A stretch of 64,000 bases of DNA, taken from contig CM044957.1 of assembly GCA_024516035.1 (NCBI GenBank), positions 49,534,085 to 49,598,084 of the forward strand, written 5' to 3'. The notes below the pieces were generated by a model that did not search any database, had not been told where the DNA came from, and saw only the letters and a list, made by a program, of their open reading frames with translations. Positions 20,913 to 31,880 of the stretch are shown here, piece after piece. Position 1 is the first letter of the stretch. Each line of letters opens with the position of its first letter. The position numbers were made by a program, and so were the translations under genes. This DNA is from Bactericera cockerelli (taxonomy: Eukaryota > Arthropoda > Insecta > Hemiptera > Triozidae).

Positions 20913-21168
20913 GAGGTGGCCTTACTAGAAATCCTTGGTTTGGATTCAATTATCTCGCCAGTGGCGTTTGCTGGGTTCGTGGGAAGCTCCGAATTCCGTC
21001 CCTTTGACTTTGCTCGTACCTTCAACATATATTTTTTTTTTTTTTACGCTTTATTTCAAGTGGCAGGACTCTCCTCATGGATCTCTTTCGTCCAACCACT
21101 ACATTCCATCCAACCATATTCATATTATTCATGGTGGTTGATATTATTTATTTTTATTACTTCCGAGA

Positions 21169-21197
21169 AATTTCTAATACTATTAGAAATCGGAAGT
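21169..21197. repeat. ACTTCCG hairpin repeat
   Basis: acttccgagaaatttc, then taatactatta, then gaaatcggaagt, followed by attgtgttcg as in the copies at 34191 and 41756. Confidence 0.75.
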
Positions 21198-21458
21198 ATT
21201 GTGTTCGTTTTTGTAAAAAAAATATTTTTGTGCTCTGATTTCAATTTTTTCATTTTTTTTTTTTATATTCGTCGAGTTAATGTGTTGTCTCGATGCTTTA
21301 TTGTATGACATTTTTAATCCAATCCCTCTTTCTAAAATCTTTACACGGTTTCGAAAGAGGGATTGGAGAATCTGAGCGCGTTCTACGTCTCATATACATG
21401 CAGTCCACAGAACTACTAAAAAAGTTCACATTTCAATAGATCTCTATCAAATATCAAA

Positions 21459-21535
21459 ACCGACCTTAGTAGCTTGATCAATATAGCGGCGGACTTGTAA
21501 CCTGGAGGTCGGTGGTTCGAGTCCCAGTCAAATTT
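21459..21535 (+). mobile_element. SINE family A, head only
   Basis: accgaccttagtagcttgat through ggttcgagtccc. The body is replaced by unrelated sequence. Confidence 0.75.
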
Positions 21536-21863
21536 TTATTGTAAGCCAAGCCACATTTGTTAATTTGGTCTTAAGTACAAATTGTTCTTTTCTGAGTGTC
21601 TCCCACAAAACCCCCACTGAGCACGTTCAACCTACAACTGGAAAATTTCACGTGTCATCCCCTTATGGTTTTCCATTCTTGCTTTTAGATAATTTTACTT
21701 CACATAGTATTCAGACTAAGTCTGAAACAATACAAGCATTTTCGTGAGGACTAGGGAGAAAACCTGCTTGTCATGGTTTCCAAATTTTACAGGAGAGCCA
21801 AATCAAAGCTTACAGACTTACAAAGTTTTCCAAATCAAAGTTTCCAGGTATTATCATTGTATC

Positions 21864-21912
21864 ACCGACCTCAGTAGTTTGATGGGTAAGGCAGCGGCCT
21901 TCTAATCGGCCT
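21864..21912 (+). mobile_element. SINE family A head fragment
   Basis: accgacctcagtagtttgat and a diverged anticodon arm, truncated before the B box. Confidence 0.6.
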
Positions 21913-22140
21913 TAAACATCAGCAAAAGTTTTAATGTTCATCTATCTCCTAAGACAACTTCCCGCACAAAACCATTGTACAACTCACGCGTCTGGCTGTC
22001 AAATTATGTGTATTTTTTCGTTTGAAAAAAGCAAATATTGTGATATTTTCTACCGAAAAAAAAGGAAGAAGAAGAAGAAGAAAAAGCTCACAAAATAAAC
22101 TAATACAAAAAAAAAGTTTTCGTGCTCTATCTCTCCCTTT

Positions 22141-22306
22141 GAAAAGAATCCCTCCGAAGGTACATATGTATCCCCTCCCCCCCCTTCTTTCCCTGGTGGG
22201 GAGATACATTTGTATCCCACCAGCCTCCCCCCTCTCCCTTCCTGCACAGGGGAGGTACATATGTATTCCCCCCTCACCCTTCCTGCAGGGGAGGTACATA
22301 TGTTTG
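22141..22306. repeat. Tandem repeat, about 50 bp, 4 units with ggtacatatgtat
   Basis: ggtacatatgtatcccc, gatacatttgtatccc, ggtacatatgtattccc and ggtacatatgtttgg are separated by C-rich spacers of similar length. Confidence 0.75.
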
Positions 22307-22518
22307 GTGTGTTCGCAAGGTGCACCTAGAAGCAGCTCAGTTATTTATGAGGGAACATAAAACCTTCAGTCCACAGAGGGAGAGGAGGTTTACCTCCCCG
22401 CTGCTGGATCATAAATATCCTTTACTTGAACTCCGACGCAGGGGGAGGGCGCCAAATGTTGGACGTGAAAGATAATAATATAATAATAATAATTCCCAGA
22501 TACCCATTTGTTTAAGGG

Positions 22519-22695
22519 TTGGGTGGAAGAGATTGCCATAGGCAATAACCCCGCCCTTTAGTTAGGATATATGTATATATTTTGTTTATTTTTTTTTCTT
22601 GTTTATATTATTAATATTGTAAAAAATTTATATATAATTTTTACCATTATTTTTCTGTATATATGTTCTACTAATAAAGTGTTTCTAAATAAATA
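22519..22695 (+). mobile_element. Repeat family H, best copy
   Basis: gttgggtggaagagattgcc and ataggcaataaccccgcc lead into a T-rich body and end in actaataaagtgtttc with an A/T tail. Confidence 0.65.
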
Positions 22696-22699
22696 AATT

Positions 22700-23460
22700 T
22701 ATATATTCAGGTGGTGAGACGATATTGCAGTGGTTGAAATGCCCACAACAGGGCGCTTTAAGGGATAGTGTCCACTTAGATTGAATTTAATCCTGTTTCA
22801 TAAAGTGGTCCTTAATGTTTCGTTCATTGCATTCAGTCTTGTTTCTATTTTGCATCTCTTTTTTTTTGTAATAATATATCGTGTCCTATAATTGGTTCCC
22901 TGATCCTAAGTCCGAAAGCTTCTTCATCTCTATATCCTAGGCACCTCTTTTCTTCTAGGTGGGTTCCCCCTCTCCCCCTCAAACCCCCCCTTGTCCTACA
23001 GGGTTCCTCCCAGGGCGGACGGATTACCTAATGAGGGACTTTTCCCTATTTTTCTTCCCTGGCTGGGTCAAATTATTCCCTCGCTTTTTGAACCGCTTAC
23101 CCATTGACATTTTGAAAGAAAAAATATTCACAATACTGTCCAAGTTCAATTCAATCTTTTTCTTTTGAAACTATTATCGCAAAGTCGCTTGCAATATAAG
23201 ATTTTTTTATTTAAATAATTATTTATTATATTTCAGAATAATTAATTTGTAGTGGATGTGACAAAACTACAAAATTTAAGGTGAATGCCTGCTCTGTATA
23301 ATTAAATACCTGTGCGGATGCAGTGCTCGTTAAAATTTTAATTGTTGACAAGTTTTTTGTCAAGCCGTTGTTTTTTACTTACCTTATCCTTTAGAAAGGA
23401 AAGTATAGGAATCATTTTAATCAGAGAATAAGTATCATAAAAAAGGAAAATAGAAAGAAA
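22700..23460. other. No gene seen
   Basis: Apart from a C-rich stretch (22960-23000), I see only AT-rich unique DNA. The block gcgctttaagggatagtgtc near 22753 resembles sequence near 39085-39130, hinting at another dispersed repeat. Confidence 0.35.
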
Positions 23461-23469
23461 TGGGAGCTA

Positions 23470-23545
23470 ACGAATTCTCTCCCGTTGACCTTTTCTTACC
23501 CGAATTCTCTCCGGCTTGTTGAAGGGTTCACAACGAATTCACTCC
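23470..23545. repeat. Three spaced copies of CGAATTCWCTCC
   Basis: cgaattctctcccg, cgaattctctccgg and cgaattcactcccg occur within 75 bp, just before the minisatellite at 23640. Confidence 0.6.
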
Positions 23546-23639
23546 CGAAAATAAGACCATGCTTTTTTACATTAGGTATTTAAGAAAATGAAAACTAGAA
23601 AATTATCATTTTTATATAAGAATCAGCTTTTTATAAGGA

Positions 23640-23895
23640 AATCTTTAAAATCTCTAACTAATGAAAGGCAATGCCTTGAGTGTATAATAGGGTTGGGTAA
23701 AATACATAATAGCCATGTCTAAGGAATATAGTAGGGTTAGGGATAATACATAGAAGGCAATGCATCGGGTTTATAGTAGAGTTAGGTAAAATACATAGAA
23801 GGCCATGCCTTGGGTTTATAGGGTTAGGTAAAATGCATAGAAGGCCATGCCTTAGGTTTATCATAGGGTTAGGAAAAATACATAGAAGACCATGC
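23640..23895. repeat. Minisatellite, 45-bp-type unit, degenerate (about 5-6 units)
   Basis: Units carry aaggccatgcc, then gtttatagtagggttagg, then taaaatacat. The same unit, better preserved, fills the TIR element at 52489-53186, so this may be the core of an older related element whose ends are not found. Confidence 0.8.
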
Positions 23896-24231
23896 TTAAT
23901 TAGTTGAGAGAGATGTGTGGTGTGTGCGTTTGTGTGTGTTTTTGTATTGAAAACTGACTATCGAATTTGGGTGATTCCATTACTTTCCTTCCTATAGGAT
24001 AAGGAATGTAAACGTAATTGAATGATATTACTCGTATACACAATTTAAATAATACACGTAAGGTACATAAGTCCATGTATGGTATGCAGATTGTATTAGG
24101 GAAATTTATCAATATTCCACAAATTTTATTTCTTTAGGTGAAAGTAATAAAACAAAAATATGAAGTTCGCCATTTGGAAAATACACGTCAACAACACCCG
24201 ACTTTTATGTCAATATTGCGTGTATTTCATT

Positions 24232-24376
24232 ACCAACCTCAGTAGCTTGATCGAGAGGGCGGCGGACTTTTAACCTGAGGGTCGGAGGTTCAAGTCCTCG
24301 TTTCAGCGTAGATTTAGTGAAGCAAGTTTCAGAAGTTTTGATATCACGAAAGTGATTAACACAAACATGACAACAT
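24232..24376 (+). mobile_element. SINE family A, full-length
   Basis: Head accaacctcagtagcttgat, B box ggttcaagtcc, body ttgatatcacgaaagtgatt and tail acaaacatgacaac. The usual cttgtaa loop is cttttaa. Confidence 0.85.
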
Positions 24377-24589
24377 TCTTTTAAAACTTATTGAATTTCC
24401 TCAGTATACACTTTGCGTATTTTATTTCCTCAATATACTTTGTGTATTTTATTTCCTCAATATACTTGCGTATTTTAAGTCCTTAATTTTTTTCGTATTT
24501 CAACTTAAATATGAGGTTATTGAAAGGTGTTTTTTAATATGTAATTTGTTTGTTTATTTTATTTTAATTTGTTTTTTAATATGTATGTA

Positions 24590-24665
24590 TTCTCTGTCTC
24601 TCCCTCTCTTTCTTTCTCTATCTCTCTCTCTCTCTTTTTCTCTCTCTCTTTCTCTCCCCTTCTAA
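24590..24665. repeat. (CT)n tract
   Basis: Simple CT/CTTT repeat. Related AT-rich blocks with aaggtgttttttaa lie on both sides (about 24525 and 24690). Confidence 0.9.
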
Positions 24666-25059
24666 GACTTATTTCTTAGAAAGTGAAAGGTGTTTTTTAA
24701 GTTAGTGAAGGGTGTTTTTTAATATGTTATTTGTTTTTTTATATTAATGAAATTGTTTTTTAATATGTAATGTACGAAATGTATAGGTACGAGTACTTCT
24801 TTTTTTTTAGGCTTTAATGGCAGGATTCTCAAATTGCTTGAGCTCTTCCACCCAACAATAAATTTCAATTTGAACACGTAAAACACTCATACATCCACTG
24901 GTTGCTTGTGTTTGTTTAGAACACCACTCATCAACACAAGAGTTTCCTCATCTTGTTTAACTTGGTGTAAACTTTGCTCCATCAGTAGAATCAGCACCCT
25001 TCTTCCACACTTCTAACACACTCGCGCCTCTCCTCTTTCCTCAAAAACCGTCACCCACC

Positions 25060-25460
25060 CATCCTTCCTCATCCCCCCTTCTCTCACTCTCTCCCTTCCT
25101 CTGTCTCTCCCTCCCTTTCTCTCTCTCTCTGTCTCTTCCTTTCTCTCTCTTTATGTCCCTCTCTTTCTCTCATTCTCTTTCTCTGCCTCTTACTCTATCT
25201 CCTACTCTCTCTCTCTCTCTGTCTCTCTCTCTCTCTCCCTCCCAATTGAGAGAGAGAGAGAGGGATCCCTCTTTCTCTCTCTCTCTCCCAATTGAGAGAG
25301 AGAGAGAGGGATCCCTCTTTCTCTCTCTCTCTCTTTCTCTCCATCTCTCTCTATCCCCTTCTCCCTTTCTCTCTATTTCACCTCTTTCTCACTCTCTTAC
25401 CCATACCTCTCTTTCCTCTCTTTCTCTCCTTCCCTCTCTATCTCCCCCCCCCCCCCCCCT
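25060..25460. repeat. Polypyrimidine tract with an internal 48-bp palindromic duplication
   Basis: At 25240-25336 a unit containing caattgagagagagagagag, then ggatccctctttctctc occurs twice, interrupting the pyrimidine strand with short purine runs. A C-homopolymer ends the tract at about 25459. Confidence 0.9.
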
Positions 25461-25485
25461 CTAAGACTTATTTCTCTTACATTCT

Positions 25486-25531
25486 CTTCCACAATTAGTC
25501 CCCGCCGGGGGGCGGGGACTAATTGTGGAAG
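25486..25531. repeat. Perfect 21-bp hairpin with 4-base loop
   Basis: Left arm 25486-25506 (cttccacaattag plus tccccgcc), loop gggg, right arm 25511-25531 exactly complementary. It sits between two polypyrimidine blocks. Confidence 0.9.
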
Positions 25532-25639
25532 TTTAGCCGTGTAGGTTGGGTGGAAGAGAACGTAACAGATGTTTCAATTTGTTTATGATGTTTCTTTTTT
25601 TTTCCTCCTCGCAGTTGTTGTGTATCGCGTTACCTCCCC

Positions 25640-26525
25640 ACGCGAGGAGAAATATGCGCCTCCATCTCCACTCTTTTTCACCCCCCTCTTTCCCTCCCCT
25701 TTCTTCTATCTTCCACCCCCTCCTTATCTCTCCCTTCCTCTCCCTTCCTCTATCTTCCACCCCTCCCCTCTCTCCCTTCCTCTGTTTTTCACCCCCACCT
25801 TCTCTCTCCCTTTTTCTCTTTAGGGTGGAACCCTCTCCTCCTCCCCCTCTTTTGGTCCTCTCTCCCCTCTCTCTTCCGCCCATTAGTTTATCTTCTCTTC
25901 TCTATTATTCAATTCAATTCAATTCTCTCTCTCTCTTTCTTCTTCCCTCCTTTTTCTCTTATATCTCGCACTCCCTCTATTTTTGTGTTGTCATCTCTCT
26001 CTCTCTCACTCTCTCTCTCTTTTGCTGTTTTTCTCTCTCTCCTCTCCTCTCTCTCTCTCTTCCTTCCTCTTTTTTCTTCATCTCTCTCTCCTTTTTTACT
26101 TGTCACTATCTCCCTGTCCCCTATACTTATTTTCTCTCTCTCTCTTGTTCCAACTCCTTCTTTTCTGTCTCTATGAAAATATTGTATTTAATAATCGCTC
26201 TCTTTTTTCTGTCTATCCGTTTATAATCCACTTTCTCTTCCTTGTATTCTCTTTTTCTCTCTCTATCTTTCTTTTTCTCTCTTTCTCTTTCTCCATCTCT
26301 TTCTCCTTTTCTCTCTATCTTCTCCCTGTATCTATCTCTTTGTCTCCCCCCTCTCTCTCTCTCTGTCTCTCTCTCTCCCTCTCTCTCTCTCTGTCTCTCT
26401 CTCTTCCTCTCTCTCTGTCTCTCTCTCTTCCTCTCTCTCTGTCTCTCTCTCTTCCTCTCTCTCTGTCTCTCTCTCTCTCTCTTCCTCCTTCCTCTATCCT
26501 CCTCCCTCTATCCTCCTTCCTCCTT
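25640..26525. repeat. Long polypyrimidine/(CT)n block
   Basis: About 890 bp of CT-rich DNA. Near 26360-26490 a tandem unit of ctctctctctgtctctctct type appears. Ser/Leu-rich frames are rejected as genes. Confidence 0.9.
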
Positions 26526-26529
26526 AACT

Positions 26530-26996
26530 AAATACATTACGAGTGACAAGTGAATTAATTTTTACGCTTTTCTTAACTTTTTGGAAAAAGCTAGGAATAA
26601 ATAATACCTAATGGAGGAAGGAGGCTCGGGTTAAAGGAGTGCCTTCAATCCGCCGCCTTGCTTTCCCTAGCATCTTTGTACATACGTGGTATCTCAAAGC
26701 GTTTGATTGATTTTGATTTGATTGGTGCACATTGCCTGTCAACCAAGGGCTTGATGAGGCTTTTGTACTATGAATTACGAGTAGCAACAAACTATTATTA
26801 AATCGTGAATCACCATGCTGTTGTTTTTGTTTTTTTTTTTTTTTTTTGATTAGTTAAAAGCGCTTTACATATTTCCTTTATCGAATTTTGATTGACTTAA
26901 TTTAAAATTTAAAGAAGAAGTGTGAAAAAACATTATAACAGCTGTTCATATTGTGTTGTTTGATTATAACAAAGTAAATTTTATTAATAAACCATA
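26530..26996. other. No gene seen
   Basis: AT-rich unique DNA with a poly-T run near 26830. No repeat family recognised. Confidence 0.4.
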
Positions 26997-27058
26997 AAAG
27001 TTATCATATGTACCTATACAATTTATGTTAATCACAATCGTGATATCACAACTGAATT
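26997..27058 (-). mobile_element. SINE family A, 3' tail fragment
   Basis: aaagttatcatatg and gttaatcacaatcgtgatat, then cacaact match the complement of the family body. The head is missing. Confidence 0.65.
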
Positions 27059-27223
27059 TTCGCTTAACTTTTAACTAGAACCAACTAGTCTTTGGAGAAC
27101 CACCCATATTATTTGGAGAAGAAAAAATCCCGCGTCTCCCCAAAAAACATGTTTTGACACTTAAAATGAAAGTTGACTATCGATTTTTTTTTTCTTATTA
27201 TTATTTAGTTCTTTACTAGCGGG

Positions 27224-27290
27224 TTACATCCAAGCGTCTACAGAGTAGCTCCTGTTTCATGGCTACGAAATAAAAAAAGGCTGTGAAACA
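27224..27290 (+). mobile_element. SINE family J, 3' end
   Basis: gcgggttacatccaagcg and gtttcatggctacgaaat with an A tail, as at 430-456. Confidence 0.55.
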
Positions 27291-27760
27291 CTTATCTTTT
27301 TCTAAAAAAAAATTAATCAAAACAAACATGATAATCTTTTTTCAAAGGCAACTAAATACTAAATAGAGCCAAACATGAATTATAGTATTTTTCGACACAA
27401 ATTTGTAATTCCAAAGCAGCACCGAGACAAAAATCCAAAGCCGCTCACAGATTAACATTAAATGGAAAAGACTTACACAATATTAAAAAGGGATTTGCGT
27501 TTACCAAGAAATTTATTACAATGGGAAGCTTTGTAAAACTTTTGTTCAACTTGTTTTGATATTATTTTAATGCTACACTTACATCTCGCATATCTGATGT
27601 AATTTAATTTGTTTTATTCTCGTTTATTCTGGAAATTCGCTTAAAGTGATCGTGGGATTTCAAGGGAGTTTTTTTTCGGGGTGCCGCTGGATAGAGCTGA
27701 TTTAGTCGTTTTTAGGATATTTTAAATTAATTGAAACTTATTCTCGTTGTAAAATTATCC
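27290..27760. other. No gene seen
   Basis: AT-rich unique DNA with no element ends or long frames recognised. Confidence 0.4.
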
Positions 27761-27761
27761 A

Positions 27762-27850
27762 GGCTGGGTGAGGTTAATGTGGGTAGCAGGTTTGTGAGTT
27801 TCCTAACACGCCCGTCGTGATATGACCATGCGACGTTAAACCCAAATAAT
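27762..27850 (+). mobile_element. Family E SINE, 3' half
   Basis: ggctgggtgaggttaatgtg, gggtagcaggtt, cgtcgtgatatgaccat and gcgacgttaaacccaa match the 3' half of the 5S-headed SINE at 62381. The 5S head is absent and the ggagggtaaaac segment is deleted. Confidence 0.75.
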
Positions 27851-27929
27851 TAAAATAAATATTTTAAATAGATACCCAGCCCACCAACAGTACATTTGGA
27901 GTAAAAAAAAACTCTGGAAAGTAGAAACA

Positions 27930-28185
27930 GTTTTGGGGTTGACATTGTCCAACCTCTTTCTCATGGTTAAGGTTGGTTGGTTCTGTCCCTCCTGTTTTCA
28001 CATTTTCACTCTCGTACCTCCACTCATAACTCGTGAGGAAAAATTAGTAGCTGCTTTAATGTGAGCAGCGACCAGTGGGGGAATTATAGGCAAAAATAAG
28101 ATATTAGTATATTGAAAGATAATATGGAAAAGTCCTATAATTCTGCGCAACCCACTAAAATTGTGATATAATAACAGAAAGACAC
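27930..28185 (+). mobile_element. Module I fragment followed by 5'-truncated family F SINE
   Basis: 27930-27985 carries the module I-like block attgtccaacctctttctca. 28001-28185 carries actcgtgaggaaaaattagt, atgtgagcagcgaccagtg and cactaaaattgtgatataat, the family F body without its tRNA head. Confidence 0.6.
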
Positions 28186-28254
28186 ACATTTATTTTTGTC
28201 CTTCCTAACGGCAACCTTACAGAGGGCGCTTACAATTTGTAGTATTGCAATTTC

Positions 28255-28395
28255 GGCCCTACCGAGGCTGGGTGAGGTGGGTGACTGGGAGGATTCCCAG
28301 CAGATGGAGGGTAAAACCCCCGTCCTGACTATCTCAAGTCTGGATGTAGACAATGATATCCATCTGGTCGACTTGAGAGACCATATAATCCTCTA
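28255..28395 (+). mobile_element. SINE fragment with the D/E central domain
   Basis: gaggctgggtgaggtgg and gatggagggtaaaacccccg match the central domain shared by families D and E. The flanking head is not one of the clear types, so the family is undecided. Confidence 0.5.
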
Positions 28396-28711
28396 ACCAC
28401 CGTTATTTTTTTTTACTCTCTTTTTTTACACGGAATTATTTTTTTTACTCTCGAAAAGCTGAAAATTAAAACAGAAAGCTAAATGAGAAAATAGTATGAA
28501 AAGAGAAAACGAATACTTCTTTCAGATTTTCTTTCTCCGCAGCCTATTCAACAGTGAAAAGCTCATAACACGGCCCTCTTCCGTCACGGTGTGCTTTCTT
28601 AGATATGTTTGTAATGCCTCTGTTTATTTAATTAATGAAGGTCGGGACACTGGTGGGAATTTCAACCAAACACAGCACATTTATCATTATTATTATTTTA
28701 ATTATTTTTTT

Positions 28712-28985
28712 AAAGTAGTCACTTGACCTAGCGGTAGCATGCTCGGCTTGCACTCCAGTTGACCTGGGTTCGAATCCCGGCGAATTCGCAATTTTTTCGG
28801 CTCTGTACTTTGGATGTCGTGGCCTACCCTAGCCTCGTGAGGACAATTGGGGTAGTTGTAGAGCGGGCAACGACCAGTGGCGGCATTACGAGATAGATAT
28901 TGGAATATGATTGTTGGTTGGAGATATGATGCATGAGCATTAGTTTTCGTAGTGTCGATGCTACCCACTAAAATTTGTGATATAA
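28712..28985 (+). mobile_element. SINE family F, full-length (tRNA-Ala-like head)
   Basis: Head with A box tagcggtagcatgctcgg, anticodon loop cttgcac (TGC, alanine-like), and B box gggttcgaatccc. Body includes ggctctgtacttt, cctcgtgagg, gggcaacgaccagtgg and ends cactaaaatttgtgatataa. Other copies are at 43797 (+) and 38466 and 42262 (-). Confidence 0.8.
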
Positions 28986-29129
28986 TAACACAAATAACTA
29001 GCTCTTTATCTTATTATTTTTTAAATAAATTTACGGAACAATGTTCCATTCTGTTACAATTTTTAAACATAAAATTACAAAAAAATCGTTATTTAAAATA
29101 AAAATATCATTAAAATTAAAAATACTTCG

Positions 29130-29305
29130 GATTTTTAAAATTAGAAATTTCTCGGAAGTAAAATAGTTTTAATAATATCTTCAGAATTACTTTGGAACAA
29201 ATCAAAGTCTCCACCTCTTCTATTCTATATCAGCTGTTAAGAGATAGTGGCTTGGATTAACTTGTATAATACTGTTCCATAATACCGCCCTCAAGCTCTT
29301 AAGTG
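29130..29305. other. Half of the ACTTCCG hairpin repeat and a dispersed-repeat block
   Basis: aaattagaaatttctcggaagt (about 29140-29162) matches one hairpin arm. At 29228-29260, cagctgttaagagatagtgg and cttggatta are the complement of sequence near 39045-39080, indicating a dispersed repeat. Confidence 0.5.
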
Positions 29306-29309
29306 ATAC

Positions 29310-29570
29310 ATGGAATTTTTAACAAATGCAAAACATAAAAATAAGCTAGCTGTGATGGAATTTTTTCGCTTTAATCACCAAAGAAGCAAATATTTTCGAT
29401 GTAAATATATATCTTCATATTCTTTTTCAAATTTTAGAAAGCTAAACGTACCCCCAGGGTATCTCACTTTCATCCCTCGTCTTTGCTTCCTCCTGTCTTT
29501 CCTTTTAGTAAGAAATACTCCTTGGATTTTTTCATTCATTCCTCTTTTTGTTCTTTTTTTTGTCTCTTCT
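29310..29570. other. No recognised gene
   Basis: A + strand frame is open from 29310 into the GA tract. The first about 90 residues are non-repetitive but match no family I know. Confidence 0.25.
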
Positions 29571-29574
29571 GGAG

Positions 29575-29592
29575 GGGAAGGTAGAGAGGGAG

Positions 29593-29691
<99 letters not shown>

Positions 29692-29900
29692 AGAGGTAGA
29701 GAGAGATGGAGGTAGTGAGAGAGGGAGAGTGGAAGGTAGAGAGAGAGAGAGAGAGAGAGAGTATGAGATAGAGTTGGAGGCAGATAGGGAGAGAAAGAGA
29801 GTGAGAGAAATTGCTAAATTCTAGGTAGGTCTAAAATTTAGAAGGTAAATTTATGTTATTCATAAAAAAAGAGAGAGAGAGAGAGAGAGGGATAGCGAGA
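29575..29900. repeat. (GA)n tract
   Basis: Purine-rich on the + strand, which makes it opposite in polarity to most of the window's CT tracts. It includes a repeating agagagagaaag pattern. Confidence 0.95.
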
Positions 29901-30210
29901 GAGAGAACGAGTATAGTATAGATATAGAATGTATAGATTACTTACATTACATGTACAATTGTACATATTCGAAAATTCGAAGGCTCTCCTCAATTAAGTC
30001 CCTAATTAGAAATATGCTAATGTGGAAAACACAAATTCAGCAAATTTTCGGTGAAATCCTGGATGAGGAATATGTTCAGGAAACCCAACATCCAGAAGTT
30101 ATGTTATTTGTTATCTTCTTCTTCTCAGAAGTTATCCTTTAGCTTAGGAGATTTAATATGTATTTATTAATTTGTACAAATAAAGTAACCAATATTCAAT
30201 TCAATTCAAA

Positions 30211-30475
30211 AATTCTTCTTCTTCTTTTACTCTGTCTTATCCTGCTCAAGCAGTGTCGACGTTGTTCAACCTTATCATAGTTGAAGTTGGTTCGTTTTGG
30301 CACATTTTTTACGGCTGGATGCCCTTCCTAAGGCCAACGATTCTATTTGATTCATCGTCCTGGATTAGGACGAGGGTTTTACCCTCCATTCGCTGGGAAT
30401 GCCAGCCTCACATGAACGGAGGGAACAGAATTTTCTGTCTGAAAAGTCTGCTCCGACCGGGGATCGAACTCTTTT
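30211..30475 (-). mobile_element. SINE family D, second copy, head truncated
   Basis: Contains aggccaacgattctatttga, ggttttaccctccattcgct, gccagcctcacatgaacgg and cgaccggggatcgaac, all on the minus strand. Compared with 1183-1526 it lacks the tagctacccacatttacctg-type segment, and the head ends just after the B box. Confidence 0.75.
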
Positions 30476-30688
30476 TATTGTACAAGTAAAGAATCATATT
30501 ATTCAATTCAATTCAATTCTTTCCTTGTCGTATTTTCTTGCCTTCCTCGCCCAGTTTCTCTGTCAATATTCTGTTTCATTTGAAGAGAAAAGAAGAAAAA
30601 AGGACTAAAACTGAAGACAAGAACTTCCTCTATAAAGTTTTACTTTTTAATATTCTACCTCTACAGAGTGTCTCAGGATTATTATTTA

Positions 30689-30934
30689 TTTAAGTTATCA
30701 TATTTGTGTTGATCACTTTCGTGATATCACGAACTCGCTTTACTAAATGCACGCTGAAACCAGGGATGAACCACCGACCTCCAAGTTACAAGTCCGCCAC
30801 CTTATCAATCAAGCTACTGATATCACAACTACTCTAACTCGCTTTACTAAATCTATGCTGAAACCGGGAATTGAACCACCGACCTCCAGGTTACAAGTCC
30901 GCCCCCTTATCGATCAAGCTACTGAGGTCGGTAT
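30689..30934 (-). mobile_element. Two family A SINEs in tandem, same orientation
   Basis: The proximal copy (about 30827-30934) and distal copy (about 30689-30826) both read on the minus strand. Their junction is at cttatcaatcaagctactga / tatcacaactactctaactc, so the outer copy's head abuts the inner copy's truncated tail. Confidence 0.85.
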
Positions 30935-31003
30935 TTTTTTTCTCCTTTTTTTGAACAAAACAAAAAGTCTGCTAATCAGGCTTTTTCTCAGGCAACTTCA
31001 TCT

Positions 31004-31042
31004 GATGGTTACCTTCCAAAAGAGTGTTATTATTATAAATAG
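31004..31042 (+). mobile_element. SINE family C, 3' end fragment
   Basis: tgatggttaccttccaaaag and agtgttattattata match the end of family C. Confidence 0.6.
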
Positions 31043-31194
31043 GCTTGATGAGGTGTCGGACCTGCCTTAATATATTTGCATCTGTTAATGGGACACCCTG
31101 TATTTTTATGATGATTTTTTGTTGCTCTTTCTATCCCTTGCTGCATATTATCTTCTCTCTCTTTTGCTCTCATGGTTTTCCTCCTTCAGGTATC

Positions 31195-31400
31195 TCTTTC
31201 TCTCTCTCTTCCTCTCTCTCTCTCTCTCTCTCTCCTCTCGTCCCCAATCTTTTTCACTTTCTCTAAATTATCTTTTCTTGTTCTCTCTCTTTCCTGCCTC
31301 TCTCTCAATCTTTATTTTCCTTGTACTTATTATTATTATCTTTATCTTCTCTTGTTCTCTCACTCGACTTTCTATTTTTCTTGCTTTCCTCCTTTCTACT
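31195..31400. repeat. (CT)n tract
   Basis: CT-rich simple sequence with TCT interruptions. Confidence 0.85.
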
Positions 31401-31498
31401 TGCATGTATTTTCCATTCGTAGAAAATGTCCTCTTCTTTCTTTCTTTTCCGTGGCTGCGGCCTCAACGACCATATGCCTGTTCTATGAGCTGAAATCA

Positions 31499-31675
31499 TA
31501 ATATTATTCTATCTTCAGCAATCTCTTCCCATTCGTTTGGATTAATTTCTATCTCTTCTAGATCTTTCCGTATATTGTCAATCCAACGTGTTCTAGGTCT
31601 TCCCCTTGATCGGTGTCCTTCAAATAAAAAATGTCCATTTGGGTATATTCACATACTATCCAGGCGCGGCCGGAG
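31499..31675 (-). pseudogene. LINE polyprotein C-terminal fragment
   Basis: The minus strand, ending with a TGA at about 31499-31501, encodes EGHRSRGRPRTRWIDNI followed by RKDLEEIEINPNEWEE and a short acidic end. RGRPRxRWxD near the C-terminus is a hallmark of many arthropod LINE RT polyproteins. Upstream a stop closes the frame near 31675 and a MITE is inserted at 31661, so only about 55 residues survive. Confidence 0.7.
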
Positions 31676-31880
31676 GGGAAATGTTTTGGGGTTGTTGTCC
31701 CATAAATCTAAAGTATCAAAAGTTTGTTTACCATGCTAAATATATTAATTATGCATGATTTATTCTAGAAATGTGTGAACATTTTCATTGTGTGGGAGCT
31801 AGACTTGAAGAAATCCTCTCTTTTTCTTTTCATCTGGGGGGTGCTGCAGTTCCGCAGCTCCTTAGCACCGGCCGAGCCTG
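31661..31880. mobile_element. hAT-like MITE, 220 bp, 8-bp TSD
   Basis: The ends are caggcgcggccgg and ccggccgagcctg, imperfect inverted repeats beginning CAG. They are flanked by identical atactatc at 31653-31660 and 31881-31888. An 8-bp duplication with CAG-type ends is characteristic of hAT elements. No coding frame. Confidence 0.85.

Noticed and set aside
25546..26531. Overlapping 182- and 226-residue frames
   Set aside because: Translations of CT-rich simple sequence in several frames at once.
27240..27290. Third hammerhead candidate at the family J end (ctgtttcatggctacgaaat)
   Set aside because: It contains GAAA-like and CTG-like words, but no CUGANGA core in the required order and no stem II pairing.
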